32,414 nt of DNA from an uncultured Allobaculum sp. (GCA_910579655.1 CAJTVE010000036.1:1-32414); one strand, 5' to 3'. Positions 25,101 through 31,920 are shown, numbered from the stretch's first letter. A program made the numbers and translations. The notes: generated from the sequence alone by a model not told the origin.

Positions 25101-25380
25101 CTTGTGGATGAGCAGGCCGCATCGGTTTGAATGCCCGTATTGCACCCGGCAAGACAATGCGTATGTGCATGGTTTCATGGATCTGGTGGTCGATCTGCCA
25201 TCGGAAACGGTCATTGTCGACTTCAAATCCGACAATGTGTTTGACGATCACACATTGTTAGAAAAATATCGGAGCCAGTTAGAAACCTATCGACAGGCGA
25301 TGGAACAGATTCGACCTGATCAGAAAATCAGTGCCTGGATCTACTCTTTCACTCTTAAAAAGATGATTGAAGTCCGCTGA
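22117..25380 (+). CDS. addA: ATP-dependent helicase/nuclease subunit A
   Basis: This UvrD-type helicase with a C-terminal nuclease resects double-strand breaks for RecA loading. The protein has 1087 residues and starts at ATG 22117, with AAAGGAG about 10 nt upstream inside the end of addB. Helicase motifs are in order: Q motif FSSAQQAVI, Walker A SASAGAGKT (46-54), motif Ia AMTFTEDAAREM, Walker B LILIDEYQDTND, motif III FRVGDIKQSIYRFRQA, motif IV MQENYRST, motif V ISTIHASKGLQY and motif VI LLYVACTRAEKE. The nuclease domain has RGTLIHEI followed by HGFMDLVVDLPSETVIVDFK (D1022, D1035, K1037), so the G-x-x-D-L...D-F-K site is complete. It is somewhat shorter than the 1200-residue norm. It forms a two-gene operon with the divergent AddB. 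Confidence 0.95.
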   Translation: MTQIHPAAVDALAAKPASVPASKPELKFSSAQQAVIDSRNKNLLVSASAGAGKTAVLVERLCQLVLKERISISSILAMTFTEDAAREMKTRLKQRLMLQSGDPWIDMQISQLETASISTIHSFCLDIVGRYYYLVDLSYSTATHVDNGLADQQALAQAIEEGIASLDAKEGAALSLYLEAYSKTEKDLQEVLLKFLELARSKPDWKAWIQSCATADERIAAFFYDWFKIRIQALIDIFEEVVEKVGEMSFSKQLKQDEYLTLFNGKIHKLEACRQALEQKNYVAFAHAFTAYIETTGKFTPTINKQSFKEIQADSRKLEGEIAKNLFTPDQFKAANESTIGLQKTFTDLAIRVQERFLELKKEAGFIDFSDMEQYAWQILQHPSAAKELRDKYELILIDEYQDTNDLQESIIQAIARKNNVFRVGDIKQSIYRFRQARPELMKDHLEHVGEHDEVIAMQENYRSTKTLIDFNNQFFNRLMNIEGLPSQFSAIDFAKPGTSAQSEGDQAQVRFLFTEYGTWQDPTSDKADLRKAKSVHNKHRYDLIAHDIEQKVASGKYSYRDIAILTRSSTPHDELKEVLDSWGIRAIHHIRKGFYTNKAIQIVLSALRIIQDPRNDIALMAALCSPLTGIEQQQVLPLLAGREPNESLYQRLRSTPQGYEMLKLVRDLRPLKEKTLPEMIVALYGYNQFYEQHTTSQDKTNLDLLLQKAVEASTLMDLDSFLDSARLEENLDKTSEAIPFGKEEDAVRISTIHASKGLQYKVVYVLSDQSTRDMESGNPIVFDADLGLGFEGLDVSHHLKLKSAPALALSQKRFMEELQEKMRLLYVACTRAEKELVFVDSLKNENMYDGPLNVYGLLCSKGFTSWFFRTFHTDLSEDVHFELVESLYDRPNQSISSRNRKVRLQHYQLPVSVISSQTASESKKTASWKSLHTNLPGNSLEARARGTLIHEITGSIAYPYQKNDVEDFAGQAGMSLDDKTVEQILALNDNEQYRLWMSRPHRFECPYCTRQDNAYVHGFMDLVVDLPSETVIVDFKSDNVFDDHTLLEKYRSQLETYRQAMEQIRPDQKISAWIYSFTLKKMIEVR

Positions 25381-25511
25381 TCGGATACCATAATTGAAAA
25401 ATGAAAGCGCGGCTAAAAGCCCTGAAAATCCGGCAGGAACGGCCTAAACCGCTAAAATAAGGGCTGAAAAGCGACAATTTCATTCCATATTTCCAACATA
25501 ATTTGCACAAA
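25381..25511. other. Structured spacer between addA and the purine permease
   Basis: The segment 25405-25472 is rich in GGC/GCC complementary tracts. AGCCCT near 25416 can pair with AGGGCT near 25462, with CCGGC...GGCC inside. There is no T tract, so it is not an obvious terminator. It does not match the purine riboswitch core that I would recognise. No gene is seen. Confidence 0.35.
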
Positions 25512-25541
25512 TTGATTTTGGCATAAATTCTCCTTTATACT
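25512..25541 (+). promoter_or_regulatory. Promoter of the NCS2 permease gene
   Basis: TTGATT (25512-25517), a 17-nt spacer and TTATAC (25535-25540) form a sigma-A-like promoter about 55 nt upstream of the start codon. Confidence 0.6.
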
Positions 25542-25596
25542 TGAAACTGTTTTTCGTGCAACACAGAGAATGAACATAGACTTAGAGGAGGAAAAT

Positions 25597-26934
25597 ATGT
25601 CATTTCTTGAAAAATGTTTTCATCTCAAGGAGAAGAAAACGACAGTTAAGACTGAGCTTATTGCCGGCTTAACAACATTCCTTGCAATGGCCTACATCCT
25701 GGGTGTTAACCCAATGATCCTGTCCGATGCGGGAATGGATGTAGAAGCTGTTTTCATGGCGACTGCCCTTTCTTCAGCAATTGCCTGCTTCCTGATGGGC
25801 TTTCTGGCTAACTATCCAGTCGCTCTGTCTGCTGGTATGGGTGTCAACGCCCTGTTTGCCTATACTGTCTGCCTGGGTATGGGATATTCCTGGCAGGCTG
25901 CTCTGGCGGCTGTATTTCTTTCCGGTATCGTTTTCGTTGTGATTTCGGTTACTGGTATCCGTAAGAAAATTATCGACTCGATTCCTGTCCAGCTCAAACT
26001 TGCGATCGGTGCTGGTATTGGTTTCTTCATCGCCTTCGTCGGCCTGAAAAACTCCGGAATCATCATTGCCAACGAATCCACTTTCGTTGGAATTGGTGAT
26101 CTGTCCGATCCAACCGTTCTGTTATCCATCTTCGGTGTTCTGGCTACAATCGTCTGCGTGGTTCGCAAAGTTCCAGCCGGCGTATTCGTTGGTCTGGTCA
26201 TCACCGCAATTGCCGGGGTTATTCTTGGTCTTTGCGGCTTTGACGGAATGCCTGCACTCAATGGACTGTTCACCACTCACTTCAACATGAGTGCTGCTGG
26301 TGCGTTCATGAGCGGATTTGGCGAACTGTTTGCTCACCCATTCAACGCAGTCGTTATTATTTTCTCTTTCTTATTCGTAGACTTCTTCGATACAGCTGGT
26401 ACTTTAGTTGCCATCGGTAATGAAATCGGTCTGGTTAACGAGAAAGGTGAACTTGAAAATGCCGAACAGGCTCTGTTAGCTGACTCCATCGGAACTTGCA
26501 TCGGTGCTGCTTTAGGTACTTCTACTGTAACCAGCTTCGTTGAATCTTCTTCTGGTGTTGGTGTAGGCGGACGTACAGGTCTGACTGCTGTTACAACGGG
26601 TGTACTGTTTATCCTGTCCATCTTCATTTCCCCACTGATTCTGGGCCTGATTACCAATGCGGTTACAGCTCCTGCCCTGATCATCGTGGGTGTCATGATG
26701 GCTCAGCAGCTGCGCAGCATCCAGTGGGATGATCTGGTGATCGCAATTCCAGCGTTCATCACCGTCATTTCCATGATTCTGACATATTCAATCTCCAACG
26801 GTATTGCTTTTGGGTTCATTGCCTACACAGTTGCAATGATCGCCGCTGGCAAAACTAAAGAAATTCATCCGACAGTATGGGTCCTGATGGTAATCTTCGT
26901 GATCTACTTTGCTTCTCCATACTTCGCAATCTAA
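25597..26934 (+). CDS. NCS2/AzgA-type purine (guanine/hypoxanthine) permease
   Basis: The protein has 445 residues. I start it at ATG 25597 (MSFLEKCFHLKEK), which has GAGGAGG 6 nt upstream; ATG 25570 has no SD. The opening KTELIAGLTTFLAMAYILGV is diagnostic of the AzgA/PbuG branch of NCS2 transporters. The central DFFDTAGTLVAIGNEIGL and GTSTVTSFVESSSGVGVGGR motifs supply the substrate-binding half-helices. About 12-14 hydrophobic helices span the protein. It probably imports guanine, hypoxanthine or adenine by proton symport; exact specificity is not readable. It is monocistronic, with its own promoter and a terminator 15 nt after the stop. It would supply substrate for hpt. Confidence 0.93.
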   Translation: MSFLEKCFHLKEKKTTVKTELIAGLTTFLAMAYILGVNPMILSDAGMDVEAVFMATALSSAIACFLMGFLANYPVALSAGMGVNALFAYTVCLGMGYSWQAALAAVFLSGIVFVVISVTGIRKKIIDSIPVQLKLAIGAGIGFFIAFVGLKNSGIIIANESTFVGIGDLSDPTVLLSIFGVLATIVCVVRKVPAGVFVGLVITAIAGVILGLCGFDGMPALNGLFTTHFNMSAAGAFMSGFGELFAHPFNAVVIIFSFLFVDFFDTAGTLVAIGNEIGLVNEKGELENAEQALLADSIGTCIGAALGTSTVTSFVESSSGVGVGGRTGLTAVTTGVLFILSIFISPLILGLITNAVTAPALIIVGVMMAQQLRSIQWDDLVIAIPAFITVISMILTYSISNGIAFGFIAYTVAMIAAGKTKEIHPTVWVLMVIFVIYFASPYFAI

Positions 26935-26948
26935 ATTTCAGTCTATTC

Positions 26949-26978
26949 AAAACCGGTCTTCGGATCGGTTTTTTTTAA
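26949..26978 (+). terminator. Rho-independent terminator after the purine permease
   Basis: AAAACCGGTC-TTCG-GATCGGTTTTTTTT: a stem of about 8 bp with a stable UUCG tetraloop and eight T. It is 15 nt beyond the stop codon. Confidence 0.92.
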
Positions 26979-27088
26979 TGGTTTGGGTTCGGATTGAAAT
27001 AGGAATGCAGGCTAGAGTCCTTTCAAATCTGGAAACAGAAAGGTCCAATTTTTTCCTGGATGAAAGATGCCTTTCTGATCGGGCCTAA

Positions 27089-27270
27089 GATTCAATCTGA
27101 TTGACTCTAATCGCGTTTGAGATTCAATCTGTCTGACTCTAATCGCGTTTAAGATTCAATCTGTTTGACTCTAATCGCGTTTGAGATTCAATCTATTTGA
27201 CTCTAATCCCGTTTGAGATTCAGTCTATCTGACTCTAATCCCGTTTAAGGTTCAATCTCTTGGATATTCA
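27089..27270. repeat. Tandem array of 32-bp repeats (5 full units + 1 partial)
   Basis: Units start exactly every 32 bp, at 27089, 27121, 27153, 27185, 27217 and 27249 (the last decays after about 10 bp). Each begins GATTCAATCT, has a variable 4-bp core (GATT, GTCT, GTTT, ATTT, ATCT) and ends GACTCTAATCSCGTTTRA. There are no unique spacers. A 32-bp period shifts the frame, and stops (TAG) occur on the minus strand, so it is non-coding as it stands. It lies between the convergent transcripts of the permease and the DUF4353 gene. Confidence 0.93.
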
Positions 27271-27365
27271 GGTTATTCATATAATCAGCAATCTCTATTA
27301 CTGCCAACAAATCCAGATAGCTGCTCATATTTTCTGACAAGTGATAAGAAATCACTTGAAAAGCA

Positions 27366-27401
27366 GAAAAACAAAAAGCCAGAACCGGGAAAGGTTCTGG
27401 C
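27366..27401 (-). terminator. Terminator of the DUF4353 lipoprotein gene
   Basis: On the minus strand GCCAGAACC pairs perfectly with GGTTCTGGC over a 6-nt loop, followed by TTTTTGTTTTT. It is about 85 nt past the stop codon at 27486. Confidence 0.88.
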
Positions 27402-27485
27402 AAGGGAAGGAAGGAAAGTAGATGATTTTTATTTCATCTGTAAGACGTAATCGAGTTGACTGCGGCTCTTTCGTTAAGACTTCAA

Positions 27486-29252
27486 TTAAAGAGCTGCAGT
27501 TGTTTTCGTTGCAGAGGAAGTGGTGTCTTCCTGTGGATTCTGGTTATTCTGGCCGCCTTTGTTGGAACGACCGGATTTCTGTTTTCGGGAATTTTCGTTT
27601 TCGAAGTCTTCAGGCATTTGTGGGCGTTCACCGTTGCCAAAGTCAAAGTCTTCAGGCATTTCTGGACGTTGGCCATTTTCGAAATTGCCAGGCATCTGGC
27701 CGCCGCGGCCGCCAAAGCCACCAGCCGGCATGCCACCGCCCATGGTCTGAATGTTTCCGACTTGTGTCAGACCTTCTTCGACGGTAAAGGTTTCAGCCAG
27801 TTCACCATCGAGATAGAGCTCGGCTTCGGATCCAGCTTTGAGATCTTTGCAGGAAAGCGTCAGTACGGCTGTGGAGGCGTTAGCTCCTGCCATGCCGCCC
27901 TGTCTCATCTCCGGCTTGGTATTCTGAAAATTGTCTTTGTTGGCAGAATCAGTCGACTCAGAAGAGTTGCCGGTCTGGTCTTTGGATGTTGTCTGGGTTG
28001 CTTCACTTGTCTTGTTTGAGGTTGTTGTGGAGCTGGATGGATTGCTGAAAGTCAGGATGGTCTTGCCGCCCTGTTTGAGTTCCAGTTTTTTGAAGGAAGA
28101 GCTGGCGTTGATCATGACCGTATTCTGAGTTACATCAGTTGGTAAAGTGGCCATTGCAGAAAGACCAACAATGGTTCCGCCGCTGATCTTGAATTTCGCA
28201 TTATCTTCATCAAAGGCACCTTCTGGTGTTTTTAAAGCCGCAACATTGATTGTTCCGCCTTCAAGATTCAGGTTGCCATTGGCATCCAGACCATCGTTAG
28301 AGGTGGATACAACATTTAATGTTCCACCTTTAACGGTCAGATCATTTCCAGCATTAATGCCATCGTCTGTTGCGTTAATTGTGAAGGTTCCGTTTTCAAT
28401 GGTCAGATCTGCCTTGGATTCAATGCCTTCGTTTTCTGTTGTGATGGTATACGTACCATTCTTGATGACCACGTCCGTTTCTGCCCGCAGGCCATCACCT
28501 TTGGAATTCACTGTAAAAGTACCGTTGTTGATAGTTAAAGCTTCATTGACTTCGATCCCTTCATCATCAGCAGTGAAGGAATATGTACCGGAGTTGATAG
28601 TAAGGTTGTCGCTGGCGTGAATGCCATCCTGACCGCTCTGCACCTTAACCGTTACGCTCTGGCTTGTCATATCGCCTTTGGCTTTAATGCCATGTCCAGT
28701 TGGATCTGTGATGGTTAATGTACCGGATCCTTTTAAATCCAGATCACTGCAAACATACAGAGCTGCATTCAGTCCGTCCTGGGCAGTGTGCGAAGTACTG
28801 CTTAATGATGAACTCCCAGTTACATCTACAACTGTTTTCTTCGCATTGCGAACGTAGATGGCTGGAAGATCTTTGGCATCAATGGTCGCAGAGTCAAGAA
28901 TTAAAGTGACATCCTGATCTTTAGCATCCACAACAATGGTGTAGTTTGTTTTGCCTTTTAATGTGTAGGTTCCGCCTTTGTTAATGAGCAGATTGCTTTT
29001 GGCATCACTTAAAGAAATAGTCGTTCCCTCTACAGCTGTGAGGTTGTCCAGCTCTACGTCATCGTTTTTATCTTCAGTTTCTGTCTTTGTCGTCTGTGTC
29101 TTGTCACTCTGGGCATTTTTGTCTTTGACAACGGCCTGTTTTGTTTCAGAAGCCTGGTTTTCGACTAGGGCCTGTGCAGCAGAACATCCAGTCAGAGCAA
29201 GGACTGCCGCCATCATCGCGGACAGCGCAAAATGTTTTCTATTTAAGTTCAT
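27486..29252 (-). CDS. DUF4353 (carbohydrate-binding domain-containing) surface lipoprotein
   Basis: The protein has 588 residues and starts at ATG 29252 with a weak AAGAAG SD. A type II signal peptide ends in the lipobox LALTGC, with Cys23 as lipid anchor. Residues about 25-70 form a Lys/Thr/Asp/Gln linker. From about 75 to 360 there are short beta-rungs of the form DLTIENGTFTINATDDGINA repeated about eight times, which is the DUF4353 'carbohydrate-binding' beta-helix pattern. The linker SNPSSSTTTSNKTSEATQTT separates a small beta domain (TAVLTLSCKDLKAGSEAELY) from a Gly/Pro/Met-rich tail. That tail contains MGGGMPAGGFGGRGGQMPG and a near-duplicated RPEMPEDFDFGNGE/RPQMPEDFENENS. The gene is monocistronic. 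The family's ligand is unproven; a wall- or carbohydrate-associated surface protein is the fair inference. Confidence 0.85.
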   Translation of the reverse strand: MNLNRKHFALSAMMAAVLALTGCSAAQALVENQASETKQAVVKDKNAQSDKTQTTKTETEDKNDDVELDNLTAVEGTTISLSDAKSNLLINKGGTYTLKGKTNYTIVVDAKDQDVTLILDSATIDAKDLPAIYVRNAKKTVVDVTGSSSLSSTSHTAQDGLNAALYVCSDLDLKGSGTLTITDPTGHGIKAKGDMTSQSVTVKVQSGQDGIHASDNLTINSGTYSFTADDEGIEVNEALTINNGTFTVNSKGDGLRAETDVVIKNGTYTITTENEGIESKADLTIENGTFTINATDDGINAGNDLTVKGGTLNVVSTSNDGLDANGNLNLEGGTINVAALKTPEGAFDEDNAKFKISGGTIVGLSAMATLPTDVTQNTVMINASSSFKKLELKQGGKTILTFSNPSSSTTTSNKTSEATQTTSKDQTGNSSESTDSANKDNFQNTKPEMRQGGMAGANASTAVLTLSCKDLKAGSEAELYLDGELAETFTVEEGLTQVGNIQTMGGGMPAGGFGGRGGQMPGNFENGQRPEMPEDFDFGNGERPQMPEDFENENSRKQKSGRSNKGGQNNQNPQEDTTSSATKTTAAL

Positions 29253-29663
29253 ATGTTTCTTCTTTCTAAGATCTGTCGCCTGGTGGCGGTTGTATATCGA
29301 TCGAACAGAATCAAATCTGTTTAAGCTCGGTGGGCTGCTTGGCTTGTTTTGCCGCCGTGCCCCGTAAGCACGCTCATAATGTATCCAAATAAGGTTGATC
29401 GAAAATTAAAGCAGGCTTTAAGTTTTATTAAAAGACCACAGGGATCAGAAAGGTCCAGACGGGACGGAACATCCAGTTTGGAGACGGAAAGAAGAATGGC
29501 TGGAAGAGATTTCTTCAAACGAATTCTCAAAAATTTCTTTACTGGCATAAACAGTCATTGCCAGCTCCCGTAAAAGTATCGAGGCGGCTTAGACAGCTGA
29601 AATTCAGAGAATTACAATCAAATAGAACTTTCTTAGTTAGTTGTACGATAGGATGAATACGAA
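29253..29663. other. Gene-poor region upstream of the lipoprotein gene
   Basis: About 410 bp. It should hold the lipoprotein promoter, but no clear -35/-10 pair was found. A minus-strand frame at 29321-29548 (ending FGYIMSVLTGHGGKTSQ) lacks an SD and a recognised domain; it may be a relic of a lost gene. No RNA gene was recognised. Confidence 0.3.
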
Positions 29664-29712
29664 AAACAGCCTAAAAGTCACCGATCGGATTACTTTTAGG
29701 CTGTTTGTTTTT
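29664..29712. terminator. Perfect 15-bp bidirectional terminator hairpin
   Basis: AAACAGCCTAAAAGT (29664-29678) pairs with ACTTTTAGGCTGTTT (29692-29706), with a 13-nt loop that itself contains the palindrome CCGATCGG. T tracts are available on both strands (GTTTTT on plus, TTTTTC on minus). On the minus strand it can end the AlbA_2 gene transcript. No plus-strand gene that needs it is evident. Confidence 0.85.
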
Positions 29713-29896
29713 AATGACGGACATTCTAATATTCTACGCTGCCAAATTTTTACTGCTGATTCTTTAAGTTGGGTAGAGAAAGTGATGGCCAGGGAATTCT
29801 TGGCGCATTTGTTTGAAAGGTTATCCTCTACTTAAACCTTACCGTGGGCCCCGGTTTCCTGATCCTTCCAGAAAGCGTCCCAGTCGGTAAAATATT
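29713..29896. other. Spacer with a short coding-like remnant
   Basis: Minus-strand positions 29895-29834 read FTDWDAFWKDQETGAHGKV followed by TAA. The composition looks protein-like, but there is no start and a stop lies just upstream. It may be the 3' relic of a deleted gene. The rest shows nothing recognisable. Confidence 0.25.
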
Positions 29897-31270
29897 CTAT
29901 GACTCAGCTGCCACGTAGTAAGTATCTCGCGCTTTACCTGTTTGTTTAAGAAGTTTATTATCTTTCAGCTTTCGAAGAAGACGGGACGCTGTAGAAGAAC
30001 TCACTCCAAGCAAAGCGATAACATCACTTTTTCTCAAAGACCCATGTTCTTGGACAAATTTGATTACTTTTTCTTCATTGCTCAATTTTCCCTTGATATT
30101 TAATTCCTCTTTACAGCGTAGTTTTTCTTCATAACATGCTTCTTTATAGCTTTCGGTAAGATTATCAGATTTTTCTTCGTATTGAATATTTCGGTTTGGC
30201 AGAATGATTTTAAAGGTATTCGCTGTTGTTTCAATTAAGGGCTGCTTTTCAAAGCCCTCATATTCCGCCATAATTTTCTGAATTCCAGTTCCATAGGCTT
30301 CAATCAATTGCAGGCGATAAAATACATTGGCCAAATCCTGATTTCGGCATACGGAAAGTCCAGTGAGTATATCTTCTTGTTCAAGTCCAGATACTAATCC
30401 GCCATAGGATAAGAATTCAATACGGTCAGCAAAGATCTTGATGAATGAACTTGTATTCACGGAATATTCCCGATGAACCAGTGAATTCAATAAAGCTTCA
30501 CGAATGGCAGTTTCTGGATAGTCTCTCACATCAATCCGATATAGTTTCTCTACGGTTGCTTTCGTTTGATTATGCATATCAATATAGGCATAAACGTCAT
30601 TCATTTGTTGCAAAAGAGACCCTGAAAATTCCTGACGATCTCTGAAAACTCTTGGATCTGTTCCCTGAAAGACAGCAGTTTTAATTGTATGAGTACATTG
30701 ATCAGATAAAAGTAAACCCAAGTTGGTATAGAGATTATCTTGGTTCAGTAATTTCAAAGTTCTCCTTTGTGAAAGACCAAATTTCAACTTTCGGAGTGCA
30801 AACTCTTTATTTGCAGCATTAAATGTGAGTTCCTGTACTAAACTCCGTCTGGCTTCAAAATGATCACCACCAGTTTCTTTGATCATCTGTCGAATTACGG
30901 TATCAGTGGCAGGCACCGAAGAATAACCTTGTCTGACATAAACACCTTCTGGACGAAGTCCTTTCTTGGCAAGATAATAGGGACGATTGGTTCCACGCTG
31001 TACATCCACTGCAACAATTTCTTTTTTTGCTTCCTGTAGTGTCTGATAATGAATAAACATTGTTACATCTGGTTTAATTCCATCTCTGACCATATTAGAA
31101 ATTTGTAAAGATGCGTTATCTGGATCAGGGACTCCCGTTACAGTTCCATCACCTCCAACACCGACATACAGTTTTCCTCCCTCACAGTTAGCAAAGGCAA
31201 TGATCTCTTTTTTGATATCGTCTACAACGATTTTTTTGAGTTCAACATTTTCACTTTCTTGAAATACCAT
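29897..31270 (-). CDS. AlbA_2 DNA-binding / ATPase domain protein (COG2865-type predicted regulator)
   Basis: The protein has 457 residues and starts at ATG 31270, with GGGGAG about 9 nt upstream. The N-terminus (ESENVELKKIVVDDIKKEII...FANCEGGKLYVGVGGDGTVT) is the AlbA_2 (Schlafen-like) domain, residues about 5-125. The middle has the GHKL-type ATPase pattern of this family: YPETAIREALLNSLVHREYS (N box) at about 250-269, FADRIEFLSYGG, and IEAYGTGIQKIMAEYEGF at about 325-342. After a charged linker (EEKLRCKEELNIKGK), the last 60 residues form a winged helix (RKSDVIALLGVSSSTASRLL). Such proteins are annotated as transcriptional regulators or ATP-binding proteins and often occur in mobile or defence-rich regions. 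Their biochemical role is poorly known. It stands alone, with a palindrome and iterated repeats upstream that suggest autoregulation. Confidence 0.85.
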   Translation of the reverse strand: MVFQESENVELKKIVVDDIKKEIIAFANCEGGKLYVGVGGDGTVTGVPDPDNASLQISNMVRDGIKPDVTMFIHYQTLQEAKKEIVAVDVQRGTNRPYYLAKKGLRPEGVYVRQGYSSVPATDTVIRQMIKETGGDHFEARRSLVQELTFNAANKEFALRKLKFGLSQRRTLKLLNQDNLYTNLGLLLSDQCTHTIKTAVFQGTDPRVFRDRQEFSGSLLQQMNDVYAYIDMHNQTKATVEKLYRIDVRDYPETAIREALLNSLVHREYSVNTSSFIKIFADRIEFLSYGGLVSGLEQEDILTGLSVCRNQDLANVFYRLQLIEAYGTGIQKIMAEYEGFEKQPLIETTANTFKIILPNRNIQYEEKSDNLTESYKEACYEEKLRCKEELNIKGKLSNEEKVIKFVQEHGSLRKSDVIALLGVSSSTASRLLRKLKDNKLLKQTGKARDTYYVAAES

Positions 31271-31297
31271 TTTTTCTCTCCCCTCGCTTTTAATAGA

Positions 31298-31310
31298 ATG
31301 ATCAGATCAT
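31298..31310. promoter_or_regulatory. Operator-like palindrome ATGATC-A-GATCAT
   Basis: A perfect 13-bp inverted repeat lies 28-40 bp upstream of the start codon of the winged-helix gene. It lies between a minus-strand CTGACA (31315-31310) and TATTAA (31295-31290). Position and symmetry suit an operator. The spacing of those two boxes (14 nt) is too short to be a convincing promoter. Confidence 0.35.
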
Positions 31311-31330
31311 GTCAGACTCTGATTCGATTA

Positions 31331-31393
31331 TGACACGATAAATTCGATATCTGACCCGATAAGGTGGGATTTTGACACGATTAAAAGGTGGAT
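31331..31393. repeat. Three 21-bp iterated repeats starting TGACMCGAT
   Basis: Units begin at 31331, 31352 and 31373, exactly 21 bp apart: TGACACGATAAATTC..., TGACCCGATAAGGTGGG... and TGACACGATTAAAAGGTGG... . The second and third also share AGGTGG. They lie between the AlbA_2 gene and the truncated GH1 gene. They could be iterons/operators on one DNA face, or the internal multiple repeats seen at ends of IS21-type elements. Confidence 0.75.
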
Positions 31394-31405
31394 ATTTCAT
31401 TTATA

Positions 31406-31780
31406 CGGGTCACAGTGAATAATCTATATGACTGCTACCAGGTGCCGTTATTCATCGTAGAAAATGGAATGGCAGCAATTGATGAAATCAGCGAGGATGG
31501 CAAGAGCCATGATGAGTACCGCATTGATTATCTGTGTCAGCATTTATCCGCAATGAAAAAAGCTGTCGAAATTGATGGCGTGGATTTGATGGGCTACACC
31601 ATGTGGGGATGCACCGACCTGGTTTCTGCTGGAACTGGTGAGCTGCGTAAACGATATGGTTTCATTTATGTCGACGCGGATGACGAAGGCAACGGCACCT
31701 TCAAACGGATCCCAAAGGATTCCTTCTACTGGTACAAACAAGTTATCGCCAGCCGCGGTGAAAGTATTGAAGCAGCTTAG
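31406..31780 (+). pseudogene. 3' fragment of a GH1 6-phospho-beta-glucosidase
   Basis: About 124 residues correspond to the C-terminal quarter of GH1 6-phospho-beta-glucosidases, which are normally about 470-480 residues. The sequence runs RVTVNNLYDCYQVPLFIVEN-G, containing the nucleophile Glu of I-V-E-N-G. It continues with YRIDYLCQHLSAMKKAVEID, DLMGYTMWGCTDLVSAGTGE and LRKRYGFIYVD, and ends ...RGESIEAA-TAG. The barrel's first three quarters, including the N-E-P acid/base, are missing. An open frame reaches back to a GTG at 31388, but homology begins only at about 31406, right after the third 21-bp repeat. The junction implies truncation by a mobile element or deletion. It cannot be active. 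Confidence 0.85.
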
Positions 31781-31807
31781 TTCCTTTAAACTTCTCAGTG
31801 TCTCCAG

Positions 31808-31880
31808 CCAATTTTGCCAGCTCCATTGAGAATTGGCGGATCACTCATTCTGAATCTGGTGCAGCCAGAATGGTTGCACC
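31808..31880. other. Structured non-coding segment: hairpin plus pseudoknot-capable motif
   Basis: GCCAATT (31808-31814) can pair with AATTGGC (31831-31837). Just downstream, CATTCTG (31846-31852) pairs with CAGAATG (31866-31872), while GGTGCA (31858-31863) pairs with TGCACC (31875-31880). The last two stems interleave, giving an H-type pseudoknot layout on either strand. Confidence 0.45.
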
Positions 31881-31896
31881 AAGTGCCAGTCTGAAC

Positions 31897-31920
31897 AAAA
31901 AAGGCCTCCGTTAGGAGGCC
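31897..31920 (-). terminator. Terminator downstream of the transposase
   Basis: On the minus strand GGCCTCC pairs with GGAGGCC around a 4-nt loop, followed by TTTTTT (31902-31897). It is about 50 nt past the transposase stop. Confidence 0.85.

Noticed and set aside
25381..25596. Purine riboswitch in front of the NCS2 permease
   Set aside because: The conserved three-way-junction core bases are not seen, and the leader after the promoter is only about 50 nt.
27089..27270. CRISPR array
   Set aside because: The units are contiguous 32-bp near-identical repeats with no unique spacers, no leader and no cas genes.
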